Shown piece by piece: positions 1 to 10,956 of a stretch of 64,000 nucleotides of DNA. Both the position numbers and the translations under genes were made by a program. The DNA comes from Phlebopus portentosus (Eukaryota; Basidiomycota; Agaricomycetes; Boletales; Boletinellaceae). The stretch spans positions 496,001 through 560,000 of the forward strand of contig JAYXKI010000016.1 of NCBI GenBank assembly GCA_037892935.1, given 5' to 3'. The notes beneath the pieces were generated by a model, which saw only the letters and a list, made by a program, of their open reading frames with translations, searched no databases and had not been told where the DNA came from. Numbering within the stretch: position 1 is the first letter of the stretch; every line of letters begins with the position of its first letter.

Positions 1-43
1 TTGAAGGATGAGGCGAGGGGCTGACAGATTTTGTGTTCTATAG

Positions 44-612
44 CGGACACGGCCAAGGCCAAGTCGGCCAAAAAAGCAGCACTACAGGGTGTACATGGGC
101 ACCGTTCGCGCAAGGTGCGATATTCTGTGACATTCCGTCGACCGAAAACGTTGCGCCTGCCCCGTTCGCCGAGATACCAGCGGAAGAGCATCACCCATGC
201 TCCACGAATGGACGCCTATCGAACGATCGTTTCACCGCTCAATACCGAGTCCGCAATGAAGAAGATTGAGGAGCACAACACATTGGTATTCCTTACGGAC
301 GTCCGGGCGAATAAGCGCCAGATCAAAGACGCGGTAAAGAAGCTATGGGATGTGCAAGCGGCATCGGTCAACACACTTATTCGGTAGGTGTATTCGACTC
401 GCTTGGGCAATGACGGGATAACTGACGGATTTGCCGCTTTCTGAATTACCCGCATTTGCATTATTGGAACAGGCCTGATGGAAAGAAGAAGGCGTACGTG
501 CGATTGACAGCGGACCATGATGCTCTAGATGTCGCAAACAAGGTGAGCTGGCAGCGCTTTGCTTCTTAGTAGATGATCATGATATGTGTGTTATTAGATT
601 GGCTTCATCTGA
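44..612 (+). CDS. RPL25: 60S ribosomal protein uL23 (L23a/L25), 5' partial
   Basis: Structural protein of the large ribosomal subunit. It binds the rRNA near the peptide exit tunnel, where signal recognition particle and chaperones dock (family knowledge). Exons read as 44-383, 473-542 and 598-612, with introns of 89 and 55 bases that keep phase. The window starts inside the preceding intron: an acceptor TAG lies at 41-43, so the initiator exon is outside. The visible protein begins [16 protein letters not shown], continues through a basic [20 protein letters not shown] segment and ends in the family-typical ANKIGFI followed by TGA at 610-612. Reading through the second intron would give an atypical tail, so the tiny last exon is preferred. 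The frame is intact across all three exons. Confidence 0.95.
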
Positions 613-1218
613 TTCTTCAGACGGTTTCGTTATACACTGTACACCGTGTTCCTTTCTACCCGCATTTGTGAACTCGATACAATATAAGAACATGAACGAT
701 GCGAGTGTATATTCATCCGATTCCGGAATTTGAGAGATGAAACGTGTAAGAAGAATTTGATGGCGATGATGGCTGTGTGAGATGAAATGAAACCCCGAAT
801 AGAGAGAGAGCATGTCTACCCTCAACTGAAGGGCTAGAAGTAGATTGGATAATAGTGAAAATGCGAATAATGAAAATTAAATTAAATGCGCATCAAATAT
901 CCAGTACTTGGTCGTGAGAGTTCTGGCCTTGATCCCCATCTCACCCCTCACCCTCGCTGTGACCGTTCGTTTGTTTGTTGTCCCTGCCACTCGCTAACTC
1001 TCTTTCCGTTTCTCTCTCTTCGCTTCGCTCTCTCTCCTCCTCTCGCTCTCATCGTGGCGAATATAACGATTGTCCGTCTGCTCACTGTCTCATCTCGCTA
1101 ACAATCAATTCAGTTCATCTCCTGTTCTGCTTTTTTCCCTCTTTCGTCGTCGCTCATTCACAGCTTCTTCTTCCTTCGTCTGCCCCCCCTTCCAATCGCC
1201 CGCCATAGCTACCGCAAT
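613..1218. promoter_or_regulatory. Intergenic region with CT-rich promoter tract
   Basis: This stretch holds the 3' flank of the ribosomal gene and the 5' flank of the mucin-like gene. Bases about 950-1200 are strongly pyrimidine-rich on the + strand, with CTCTCTCTTCGCTTCGCTC-like runs, a common core-promoter pattern in basidiomycetes. No protein-coding signal was seen. Confidence 0.5.
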
Positions 1219-4200
1219 ATGGCCCCAAGCTCGACTCCGTCAAAAAGATCTGTGACTCGTAGTAGACGTGCTACTTTACTCGGTCTCTCCGTCTATCTCC
1301 TCCTCGGCTTAGCCTTTGCCGCGCCCGCCAACGCAGAGCACTTGTCCCACAGTCGATCTCATGCTCGCAGGAGTCTCGAGGTCTCCAACTCGAATGCAAG
1401 ACGGGGACCTGCTCCTCAGGATGCACCTGTGAAGCAGGTAAGAGGGTCCCTCCTCAACATCGATACTCCTGCGTTCGATCTTGTGCTCGGTAAGTCCTTT
1501 TTTTCTCGTATCGAATCCCTCTAAGCCCCTTCGATTTGGTACCTATCTACTCCTTCATTCGATGCGTGTTCAATCTTACGATATGGCACAATTAATGCAT
1601 CGTTTTCTGGCTGTTGCATTGACGTATTTCATAGGAGGGGATGATGGTCAAATTCTCGGGATCACTCTCACACCGAATAGTTCGGTTGCATCTTCAACAA
1701 GTTCAAGCACTTCTGTGACAGACTCGTCACCAACATCGAGGACGGCATCATCTACGGCTTCGTCGTCGTCTTCTGATCCAACGTCATTAGCAACAAGTTC
1801 AAGCAACAGAGTCACCAACATTCAAGCAACGTCATCTGCAACAAGTTCATGACAGACTCGTCACCAACATCGAGGACGGCATCATCTACGGCTTCGTCGT
1901 CGTCTTCTGATCCAACGTCATCTGCAACAAGTTCAAGCACTTCTGTGACAGACTCGTCACCAACATCGAGGACGGCATCATCTACGGCTTCGTCGTCGTC
2001 TTCTGATCCAACGTCATCTGCAACAAGTTCAAGCACCCTGTGACTTCTGTCATAGATTCATCGTCAGCAACGGATGCTGCATCATCCACCGCTTCATTGT
2101 CGTCTTCTGATTCAACGCCGTCGTCTGATTTTACTACATCTGCGAGTACGTCAACGTCGCGATCGACGTCTCCTTCGACAAGCTCTGTGCCGCCCTCGTC
2201 GGAAGGCAGTTCTTCGACAAGCTCAGTTTCTACGTTAGAAGGGACCACACAATCCTCATCCGAAGCGACTCCGACAACTTCCTGCGCCGCCGGATTGCAG
2301 TTGTTGGGTCTTGGCGTCAACGCTCTTTGTGGTCCCGTCACAACTTCGGAATCAAGCGGTAGTTCTTCATCAGCAACTGCGACCATAACGAGTGTGCCCT
2401 CTGAGTCAAGCGCTCCAGTGACTTCACCTTCAGGATCAAGCGTTGTATCCAGCGGGATAGGAGGCACGAGTTCCGAGGCATCGACTACAACCTTCGGATC
2501 AAGTCTTGCTACATCTTTGAGCACTGATTCGGCGCCAACTAATGTTGGCAGCACCAGCCAGCAATGCGATGGAGTTCTATCGGTTAATTTATTGGGACTT
2601 ACTGTCTGTGGTCCGTCGACTACCTCTGATTCCTCTGTGGCACCGAGTAGTCCGACTCCCACAACGGTCCCTTCGGATGTTAGTTCTGCTTCTAGCTCGG
2701 GATCAATCTCGTCTGTTGATTCGAGCTCTTCACCCTCTGATGCCTCGACAACGTGCACTGGATCATTGTGTGGAATCCTTTCATCACCAACTAGTTCTGG
2801 GGAAAGCGCTTCATCGACATCCGAGAGCTGTACGGGTCTGTTGTGTGGAATCTTACCGAGTTCATCGGAAACACAGACCACGGATACGGGAAGCAGCGGT
2901 TCCATACCGACGGAAACATCTGTTCCTAGCACTGCCGTTTCCGAGTCGGAGAGCACGACATGTACGGGTCTCCTTTGCGGTATTCTTCCGACAGTGACTT
3001 CCGCTAGCGATGGGTCTGCAACGTCTACCGGAACAGAGACCTTCACTGCGTCCGATGCGAGTTCAAGTACGACGAGTAGTGCTGAGACTTCGACCTGTTC
3101 TGGCCTTCTTTGTTCGATCACTAGCATCATCCCGACGATCACGTCGGCGCCCGGAGAAAATGGCACTTCCACTATTACATCTGCGCCCGACACGACTTCA
3201 ACGCCCGGGGACAATAGCACAATGACTGATACTATCAGCTCTTCCCTTGGCGAAGGTTCGAATAGCACAATGGTGATAACTACCACTACTCCCGCCGAGA
3301 ACGCCACGACTACAACATTTGCGAATGCCACCTCCGGTACCACTACTGAGACGTCTATCACGTTCCCGACCGGCAACATAAGTACATCGAGTTTGATCAC
3401 GTTTCCCACCGGCAATACAAGTACATCGAGTTTGATCACATTGACTCCGACTACTACTACTGTATCAACGTCTCTCGCATCACAGTTCTCTTTCCTGACA
3501 CAAACTACACTTCTCTTTTCGGACGCTTCGTCGACTGGTTCGTCCTCGCCTACAACCCTGACAAACCCGGACGAGCCGACGAGTAGTGCAATCCTAGAGA
3601 GTGCTGTGAGTGGAGCAACGGTGACATCGGTACCGTTACCCTCAGGTCTTCCCGCTCGAATTTATCCCTCAGAGGGCGGTGTAACTGCCGATACAGATCT
3701 TAGTGATTACACGGCGATCAGTGTCTTGTTTGACGTGGGCTTGGCTTGGCCCTTCGTCGCAACTAAGACCGATAGTGCTGCGCAGATTTTCGCGTATTTC
3801 CCACCTTGTTTACAGGTGGCATTAGGAATTTCCGGTAAGCGATATTCCTTCTGTAAATTGAGTGGTTAAGTTTACACTTTTGATAGCGGACCAGGTCAAG
3901 ACATTTGCGCTACAGGTTTACGAGACTTCACAGTACAAATCACCGGACGATCTCAATGAACTGCGTACCCTTTTCATTGGATACGTTCCTTCAGAGAACA
4001 TCACTGCTCTTGAACAAGCGATAAAAGCCAAACAATCGAACTTGTACACCGGGACCACCGGTATATCGCCCAACTGGCTCAGCGCATCGATGCGTCGTAC
4101 AGTGTCACTTCATACCCGGATCCTATATCGCAAGACTCGAATTCTACTAGCAGCTCAGATTCGTCTGCAAGTTCAAGCAGTTCACGCCGTGACGCTATCA

Positions 4201-4550
4201 TTGGAGTTTGCTCTGCATTGGGCGGAATCGCCTTGTGCATTCTAGGGTTCCTTCTGTATCGAAACTTCAAACGCCGACAGGAAACGGCCCATCATCGTTT
4301 GCAGGAGCCGCAGACATACACTGGTCCCACGCCTGGCCAGGACTTCGATCGTGATTCGATTGGGGGACAGCGTCGACGTTCTTTCTACTATGCAGAAGAT
4401 TCTTTGCGGGGTTTCTCGCAACCTGCACCAAGAGATGACATCTCCACCCACAATATCAATCCTGCGGGGGGTGGCATGCGTGAACGGCGACCGATAGCTC
4501 CTGGGACGATTTCTGCACCAATCTTGCGAGACAATACTCTCAATTGGTAA
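1219..4550 (+). pseudogene. Mucin-like Ser/Thr-rich single-pass membrane protein, frame-disrupted
   Basis: Unnamed family. The topology is an N-terminal basic stretch plus hydrophobic signal segment (LLGLSVYLLLGLAFA), a very long Ser/Thr-rich extracellular region, a folded domain of about 120 residues, one transmembrane helix (GGIALCILGFLLY) and a short basic cytoplasmic tail ending NTLNW. This is the layout of fungal wall-stress sensors, but no sensor family is proven. Exon 1 is 1219-1489. The next exon opens at 1635, and a clean intron occupies 3835-3886. The coding sense switches frame three times: between two copies of the 96-base repeat (about 1813-1850), at about 2035-2043 where one base is missing relative to the repeat, and near 4050-4060. 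Within the Ser/Thr region six short cysteine motifs recur, the best being CTGLLCGIL. The breaks could be assembly indels in repeats rather than gene death. Confidence 0.7.
1717..2040 (+). repeat. 96-base tandem repeat in the mucin-like gene
   Basis: The unit begins GACAGACTCGTCACC and encodes a 32-residue Ser/Thr block read VTDSSPTSRTASST and onward. Copies start at 1717, 1851 and 1947. Copies 2 and 3 are identical until their last few bases, and copy 1 differs at about two positions. A 38-base irregular spacer (1813-1850) separates copies 1 and 2 and shifts the frame. A diverged fourth copy follows from about 2041. Near-identity points to recent duplication. Confidence 0.85.
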
Positions 4551-5700
4551 GTCTCGTGAAGGTACATGTATGCGACAAAGGGTGGCGACGCGTAGGATGA
4601 GGCGCATCTTCCTAGTTAAACTTCACAGGCCATATTCCCCGGGATCGTATACTATTATTTTTAACTATTACTCTTTTCGCTTTCACAAGTCGTACATTTT
4701 GGGGTGCGATTGACGGCAGTGGCGATATTGAACTAACGTTCACTTCTGCCGCGGGCCTTCCAAGCTGGTGCTTGAATTTGCGAGATTTTCTTTCTTACTT
4801 TCTTGTCTGGTGCTGGTACAAGTGACGACTAGGTACTGATTACCCAGCATTTGAGGTGTGCAGATAGGAGCCTTCTTTCTCTTATAATTTAAGTTGTTAG
4901 GGCTACTTCGTGTTCTTGTGTTCTCGTTTTTCATGACTTTGTTTAGCTCGGACTTTTCATTTGACCGCCTTCGTCTATATATACCCAGTTGGTGCTGCCG
5001 TAGTCTGTAGGAAGCAATCAGTCATATTGACTACCAGTCGTCCTTTGTCAAAATCTCGCTTAGAATGCGCGGCTCCAGAGGAGAATCACGAGTAAAATAT
5101 ATTGCCTTGGTCACGTCTGAACTTCGTTACGAAAGGTTCATCCATTGGATTTGCTCCCAGACCGCGAAAGTCATGTCTACATTGATTAATTTCTAACCTA
5201 TAGAATATCTTCTCGGAGGACGAACTCCAGGTGAAGTACGGCAGGCGGAAACTCTTTGATCTACGTACCCTTCTCGTCCCGGGCTATTCTCTGTGTCACA
5301 TATGACAACATTCTTACATTCATCCCTTTCCAATACGTCCTCTGTCGCTCGTTGCATCGTCCATCGTAGACCGCTTGGCATCTGCTCAAATCGAGGAGGC
5401 TTTGATACTTGGACATTTCGTTCCTTGACTTCATTGTTGGGACACCACGGGTGGAACGATATCGGTGTTGAAAGAGGGCAAGTTCTTTTGTTTTGCCCGG
5501 AGCAGACGATATCATCATAGTCCGAATCCATGTGGCTTGCATCGACGTGTATGACGACAATGGGCAGAGTGCGACGTTCAGGATAACAGCATGGCTTCCT
5601 CATAATCCGATCACCCTCTTCCCGAAGGTTGAGGAAGTAGTGAGAAGTAAGGATAACCTGCTGAACTGTCAGTACCGGTCAAAGAGCAGACCTGAGTCCC
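4551..5700. other. Intergenic, no supported gene
   Basis: This stretch lies downstream of the mucin-like gene and downstream of the DUF6533 gene, so it is probably two 3' flanks. Short open frames occur, the longest 136 codons on the minus strand at 5193-5603, but none shows a recognisable domain or a convincing splice structure. Confidence 0.4.
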
Positions 5701-7168
5701 TTACATCAATCCTGTGAACCGCATGTTAAAAACAATCCAGTGAATTAGAGTTGGCTGAACCACGTACACATGATTCGCTGCCCAATTGATGCTATTCCAC
5801 TGTGGATAAAACTCTCGACAAGTCAGTTGAGGATTCCAGAGTTTCAAAGCTTTACTTACAACGAGCATCACCAGATTAATCGTCTTCGCGGTCATTACGG
5901 CTCTAGATACAGTGATGGTGAAGAAAGTTCCACGATTGTCTGCCAGGAAATTCATAGACGCACAAGAAGTACAATGTTGCTAAGAATGCGTGTATTTAGC
6001 CCAGCGTCTGATTGTCTTAGAAAGGCGCCTCACCATCTAAAAGGATCAATGAGTGCATAGTGTAAACATGCCCATCTTTTGATCTAGCCAATGAAGTCTA
6101 GCAGTCTTCTTAAAGGTACACATGAACACAATCACGTTAAAAACTATGTTCGTGAACCAAAGGACAAGCAGGCCTGTCCACCTATCCACCATCAGTTTGT
6201 TGCGAAGCTCAGCTGACTAGACTTCGGACGCACGGAGAGTACTGTTGCAACAAGTGTGAGCCCCTCATACGCATGTATATGCGAATAACTTACTTAAAGC
6301 GCGTAAAGAATAGTATACACCCTTCATTGAATGGCTGACGCAAAGGCCCTATAGCCTTGAGGTCTCTCGCTGCAAACTGTATAAAAGAAGATCTGAGCAA
6401 ATCAGACTTTGCAGGCACAAAAACACGAACCACAGAGAGCGCAAGCTGAACCAGATAAACAATCATTAGGGCTGCAATAACAGCATGCGACAACTGGCTT
6501 TTCGTTTCCTTGTAGAGGGCACAGGTACGAAGAATCAACAAGGCACCGATGACCGCTTCGCTGAAGACGATTGCCACTGGTGGGATTACCCGGAAGAAAT
6601 TGGTACAGTACTGCAAAATCAAGGAATGAGATCGATCGATGACTGGGGCGGGCGAAACCGTAGATACCTCATTCGATAGATGAGGATAATTCAAGCCTAA
6701 AGTCTGATCAGAACAGATGCCCGATTGTTAGCCAGAAGGAAAGAACCTACTTAACAGGACGACCGCGTACATCGCAGGTGGTAGATATCGATTCTGTGCA
6801 CGATGACATGATTATTCATTCGCTGGATCAGGTTTGAAAATGCTGACGATACAGAACAGAAGCGAAGCCAGGGAGAACTTGCCCTTCCAAACACGTTCAA
6901 TTTCGACGTCGAGAGTCAATAGGATATCGAAAAAGAGCACAACGGCAGCTGCAGTGAGGTAGTATCTTCCTTCTATGCTGAATAGTGCGAGTTAGTACCG
7001 AATATCGAGGGTTTTGAATGAAACTCACGTAGTTTTCACAAGCCAAAGGCAAAATTTATCGTCAATCCTCTGCTGCATATCGATGTCTTGACCAGCATGA
7101 TGTAAAGAATGGTGATGCGAGTTATCCGGATTGTTCTCCAGCATGAACTCATGGCATGCTCTCTCCAT
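5701..7168 (-). CDS. DUF6533-type multi-pass membrane protein
   Basis: Integral membrane protein of a family expanded in Agaricomycetes; its molecular role is unknown. Supported exons are 7168-7029 (starts MERACHEF), 6977-6848 and 6793-6751, followed by SLNYPHLSNE and then a long segment reading downward from about 6623. The DUF6533 signature is visible as YYLTAAAVVLFFDILLTLD, then EIERVWKGKFSLASLLF, then NRYLPPAM. Later helices include AIVFSEAVIGALLILRTCAL, HAVIAALMIVYLVQLALSVV and GLLVLWFTNIVFNVIVFM. The C-terminal part ends near 5702. The splice phase does not close between the segment ending near 6292 and the helix near 6150, so a base may be missing or the gene may be decaying. Exact exons in the 3' half are uncertain. 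Confidence 0.6.
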
Positions 7169-7890
7169 CGTACTTGGAGATACTGAGGATGACTCGTCCT
7201 GTTATGAGGTTACGTTTGAGGAGAAGGGTTATTGGCCGCTTATATGTTGGAGCAGAACAACAATTCATATAACGTTTGCCATATGGCGACGAGCGACCGT
7301 CGTGGACCGGAGTGATACCGTCAGCCCTTAGAACCCGAAAGTATCATTCACCGATAAATTAAGTATAGGTGGTTGGAGGTTTTAAATAGAACCCACCAAG
7401 CTGATGTCCTTGCGGGTCATCTCATTGACCGAGATGCAATGCATGGCTAGACGTACATATGGATTCCCTAGAATGCAGAAACACCGGCAGCACGACCCGA
7501 TGTACGCAGGCGACAGTGTTTGCATGGAAGAAAATGCCATGGTTTCAAATTGGTCTGGATGCACGCGAGAAGAAAGATCAAGATGGAGCGTCAAGATGGC
7601 ACTAACTTTATAAATCACTCAAGCACCCGCCACCACCGAGAATTAAAGTGACTCATCAAACGAGAGTGGTCCATTCACACTGGACGACCAGGACGCCTCG
7701 AAACAAGAGAACATGTTCCCGCACTTCAAGGACCTCGGTGATCATATGTTATGCATTGCTTTGCATTGCATTTACAAGTATTTAAACGCTCTGACGCCCC
7801 CGTGATTACAGCAGCAATAAGTGCATCTGTTCTGATTACAATTAGCTGGAGGACCAGAAAGAAATCCCCGGGTCACGAACTACCGTAAGT
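7169..7890. other. Intergenic between DUF6533 gene and ETF beta
   Basis: Presumed promoter of the minus-strand DUF6533 gene plus the 3' flank of ETF beta. A 52-codon open frame on the minus strand (about 7540-7385) contains one LSPAY motif, but I could not link it to either gene. Confidence 0.35.
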
Positions 7891-9036
7891 CTACGCCGGG
7901 ACGAAACCTGCTTCCTTCAATTTTGCTACCAATTCATCGACGTTGGCAACCTTGGGCCAGGAATCAGTCTCCGGCCGATTTATGATGCGAGGTAAAATAC
8001 GCACCTTCTGTCCGCCAACACGTTCTGGAGGCTCTGTGATGCGAATAGTCTCCAGTCTTGGTGACAGGTCTACACCCAAATCAGAAGCTGAGAGCTTCTC
8101 AATTGGCTTCTTCTTGGCCTTCATGATATTCGGCAGCGAGGCATATCTGGGCTCTGCGACGACTCTCAGACGAGCATGTGGGTTCAGAAAGAGTAGATAT
8201 CGTTACCATTCAGCCTGGGAAGTTATACAACAGATCAGATCAGCTCTGATGAATCCACTCAGAGTATGTTTGAGCTCACCTAAGATCGGTGGTGATTACA
8301 AGAGGAAGAGTGCATTTCACTTCCTGCAGTCCGCCATCTATCTCCCTAACAACATTCGCTTGCTTTTTATCTGCGTCCACAGTAATCTTGCTAGCGAAAG
8401 TAGCCTGGGGCCAATCAAGTAACCCAGCAAGGATCTGACCCGTCTGTCCGGCATCGTCGTCAATTGCCTGTTTACCCATGATGATCAAATCCGCTCCTCC
8501 GGCATCTTTCTGTCTATCAATGACCGCGCGAATGGTTTTTGCAACGTCCAAAGGCTCTGGTGGCGGCGCGCTGTCAGGGACCTCGACATGGATCGCCGCA
8601 TCCGCACCTATTGCAAGCGCAGTGCGCAGGGTATCGACGGCCTTAGGGGACCGATCGTCAGGACTTTAATGGACTTCACTTTGTCCTTCAATCTTTCTCG
8701 AAGACGGACCGCTTCCTCAACGGCTGAATAGGATTGTGGGCACGAAACGCTCATTCACACACTAACGAAGCGAAGCGGTACGCACCGATTTCATCAAATG
8801 GATTCTATCAAGGAGAATCTAAATGCAAAAGTTTCGTGTGAATAAGCGTCGACATACCATGGAATGTTTAACATTTGTGTCGACGCCCGTCTGTTGTGGG
8901 TTCACGCGGATTTTCACGGTATAGTCAATGCATCTAGAGAACAATAAAAGCTGCCTTATCCGTCTTCACACACTTTTCGAGATTACCTTTTCACGGGCAC
9001 GAGTATGTTCAGCAGACGAACAGCAGACGGCCTCAT
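7891..9036 (-). CDS. ETFB: Electron transfer flavoprotein beta subunit (one frame break)
   Basis: Mitochondrial matrix protein that, with ETF alpha, carries electrons from acyl-CoA dehydrogenases to ETF-ubiquinone oxidoreductase. Exons on the minus strand are 9036-8987 ([16 protein letters not shown]), 8933-8858, 8804-8786, 8723-8280, an 8-base microexon 8214-8207, and 8153-7891, the last probably containing an in-frame 54-base intron at 8004-7951. Family landmarks are [47 protein letters not shown] and [21 protein letters not shown]. About 268 residues, as usual for the family. After KVLTIGP the frame is lost: the run of four bases at 8646-8649 needs five to give the conserved [20 protein letters not shown] single-base assembly deletion is likelier than a dead gene. 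The MPP beta stop lies only about 170 bases upstream on the same strand. Confidence 0.93.
8207..8214 (-). other. 8-base microexon of ETF beta
   Basis: GCTGAATG lies between a 65-base and a 53-base GT-AG intron. Only its inclusion reconstructs the conserved family segment [14 protein letters not shown] in phase. Confidence 0.8.
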
Positions 9037-9206
9037 CGTGCGTCGTCGTGGTCGCTAAAGCCGAACGATGACCATGTTCGGTTATGATGACTTCAATTTA
9101 TCATGTGATCGTCGATGGTACATTTAAGTAAGATTAATGCTGAGAAAAAGAGTTTATTTTCTAAAGCGACAAGGATGTACCTATACTACTGAACACCGAA
9201 CAAAGA

Positions 9207-10775
9207 TTAGTACAGTAGAGAAGACATATCGGCTCTAACGCGGTTGTAGTCCAGAGTCCTTCAATTCGTCCCACCGCGGCGATTGCGATCTAATAATTCA
9301 ATAGTCAGCAATGCCACCTGTAACAAACGAAGCTTAATGCTTACGTCTTTGTCCCATACATACTTCTGCGCGACGCGTTGTACATCAGCAGGCGTCACAG
9401 CATCGACAGCAAATTCAATCTGCTTTGGCGACATCCTGCGACCAGTAGTGACGAGCTGTCTTCCGATATCCTCAGCAATAGCGGTCGTTCCGTCAAGAGT
9501 CAACAGCAAGCTGGCCTTGAGCTGGCTCTTTGCTCGCTCTACCTCATTTTCAAGAGGACCGACCGACATGCGAGTCCACTCCTTCAACGTGAAGTGCGTA
9601 AGGTCGTCAATGTTCATCAAGTTCTCTGTGACGAGGTAAATGCCCCAAAGACCCGTGTCGGAATATGAAGTCGAGAAGGACATGTAGCTGTTCGCAAGGT
9701 TATTAGAAGAGATGATGTGAGATAGGCGCGACGACAGCAAAGGCGATGATCCGAGGGCACGATCCCAATTGCCGAAAATCGACTGCATGACAAGCATCGG
9801 GAAGTAGTCGGGCGAACTCCAGCCTACGCCCTCAACGGCAATCGCGATGTGCGCTGTTGACATCGTATCGTCACGTACACGCACTTCAGAGCCAATGAAC
9901 TCGCTCTTCCCGTGCGCTACCCGACCCATAGGAATGGGGTTGGGAGACACTGGAAGGCCAGCGAAGTGCCTTTCGGCAAGCTTGACCAATTCCTCATGGT
10001 CAACACCTCCTGCACCAACGAGAACCATGCGATCCGAGGTGTAGTTAGTTTTAATGTAAGAAGCAAGATCGTCCCTCTTGATCGAAAGGATGTTCTTCTT
10101 TGGACCGAGAATAGTGCGACCCAGAGGTTGACCTATAAAAAAATTAATTCCGGTCCTGAAATCTGGATGAAAGAAAATTGTGACCTTGATAGGCTACAGC
10201 GTGAAGATGGTCAAATACAACTTCCTCCAACTGCTTGTCAACCTCTTGCTGCTCTCTTAAAATAACGTCACGTTCTCGTTCAACAGCACTAGCGTCCAGC
10301 TTCGAATTTTGTAGAATGTCGCTAATGATGTCCACGGCGGTACCAACATCCTTGCGGAAGCCCTTTGCGTAATACACTGTTTGTTCGCGCGAAGTGTATG
10401 CATTAAGATGAGCGCCAATGTTTTCTACTTCGAGTTCCAAAGCGTGTTGGGTACGACGGTTGGTGCCCTTAAAAGCCATATGCTCGAGGAAATGAGCTGT
10501 CCCGTTGTTCGCATCGTTTTCCGCACGCGAACCGGCATCTATCCACACGCCCACAGTGGCTGTCTCTGCATGTGGGTGCGATTCAGTCGCGATAGTAAGA
10601 CCATTCGAAAGAGTAGTAATTTGTGTTATTGGAGCAGGGTTGACGACCGAAGCGTAGGACCGAATGGACCTCTGGCCATCCACGTCAGCTTACGGAGAAC
10701 AAAGATGCAGAATAAACAGCTTACTGGACTACGCGCAGCATAGCGAAATGCGCGACGGATGTTAGAGGCCAGCAT
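9207..10775 (-). CDS. MAS1: Mitochondrial processing peptidase beta subunit
   Basis: Zinc metallopeptidase subunit (M16 family) that removes presequences from imported mitochondrial proteins. Exons are 10775-10725 ([17 protein letters not shown], a mitochondrial-type leader), 10671-10185, 10132-9345 and 9289 to about 9207. The inverted zinc motif HxxEH is intact as [11 protein letters not shown], and the second half holds the family segments [14 protein letters not shown] and [17 protein letters not shown]. The last exon begins [12 protein letters not shown]. One base then appears to be missing near 9253, because only a shifted frame gives the conserved [15 protein letters not shown] and a stop at 9209-9207. 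With that base restored the length is about 469 residues, normal for the family. Introns are 53, 52 and 55 bases. Confidence 0.95.
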
Positions 10776-10956
10776 GGGCGCTGCGCAAGCTGGACTTACG
10801 ACGGCGAAAGTCCTGGACGATGAACAGTGGTGGACGGAATGAACTTTGGGACCAACGGGACAGAAAACGGGATTATCCATATCTGGATAATAACTCTCAC
10901 GCATATTCCGGACATGTCCGCGTCCAATGAACAATCTCCCATTAAGTCCGCTCTAT

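Noticed and set aside
33..269. Overlapping plus-strand frame in the ribosomal protein gene
   Set aside because: Out of frame with the clear uL23 protein; a shadow frame.
1982..3439. Antisense open frame of 485 codons opposite the mucin-like gene
   Set aside because: Its Val/Leu/Asp-rich composition is the mirror of the Ser/Thr codon repeats. No start context, domain or splice logic supports it.
8206..8207. Reading ETF beta without the microexon
   Set aside because: Joining 8280 directly to 8153 loses the Leu-Asn pair conserved in the family and breaks phase.
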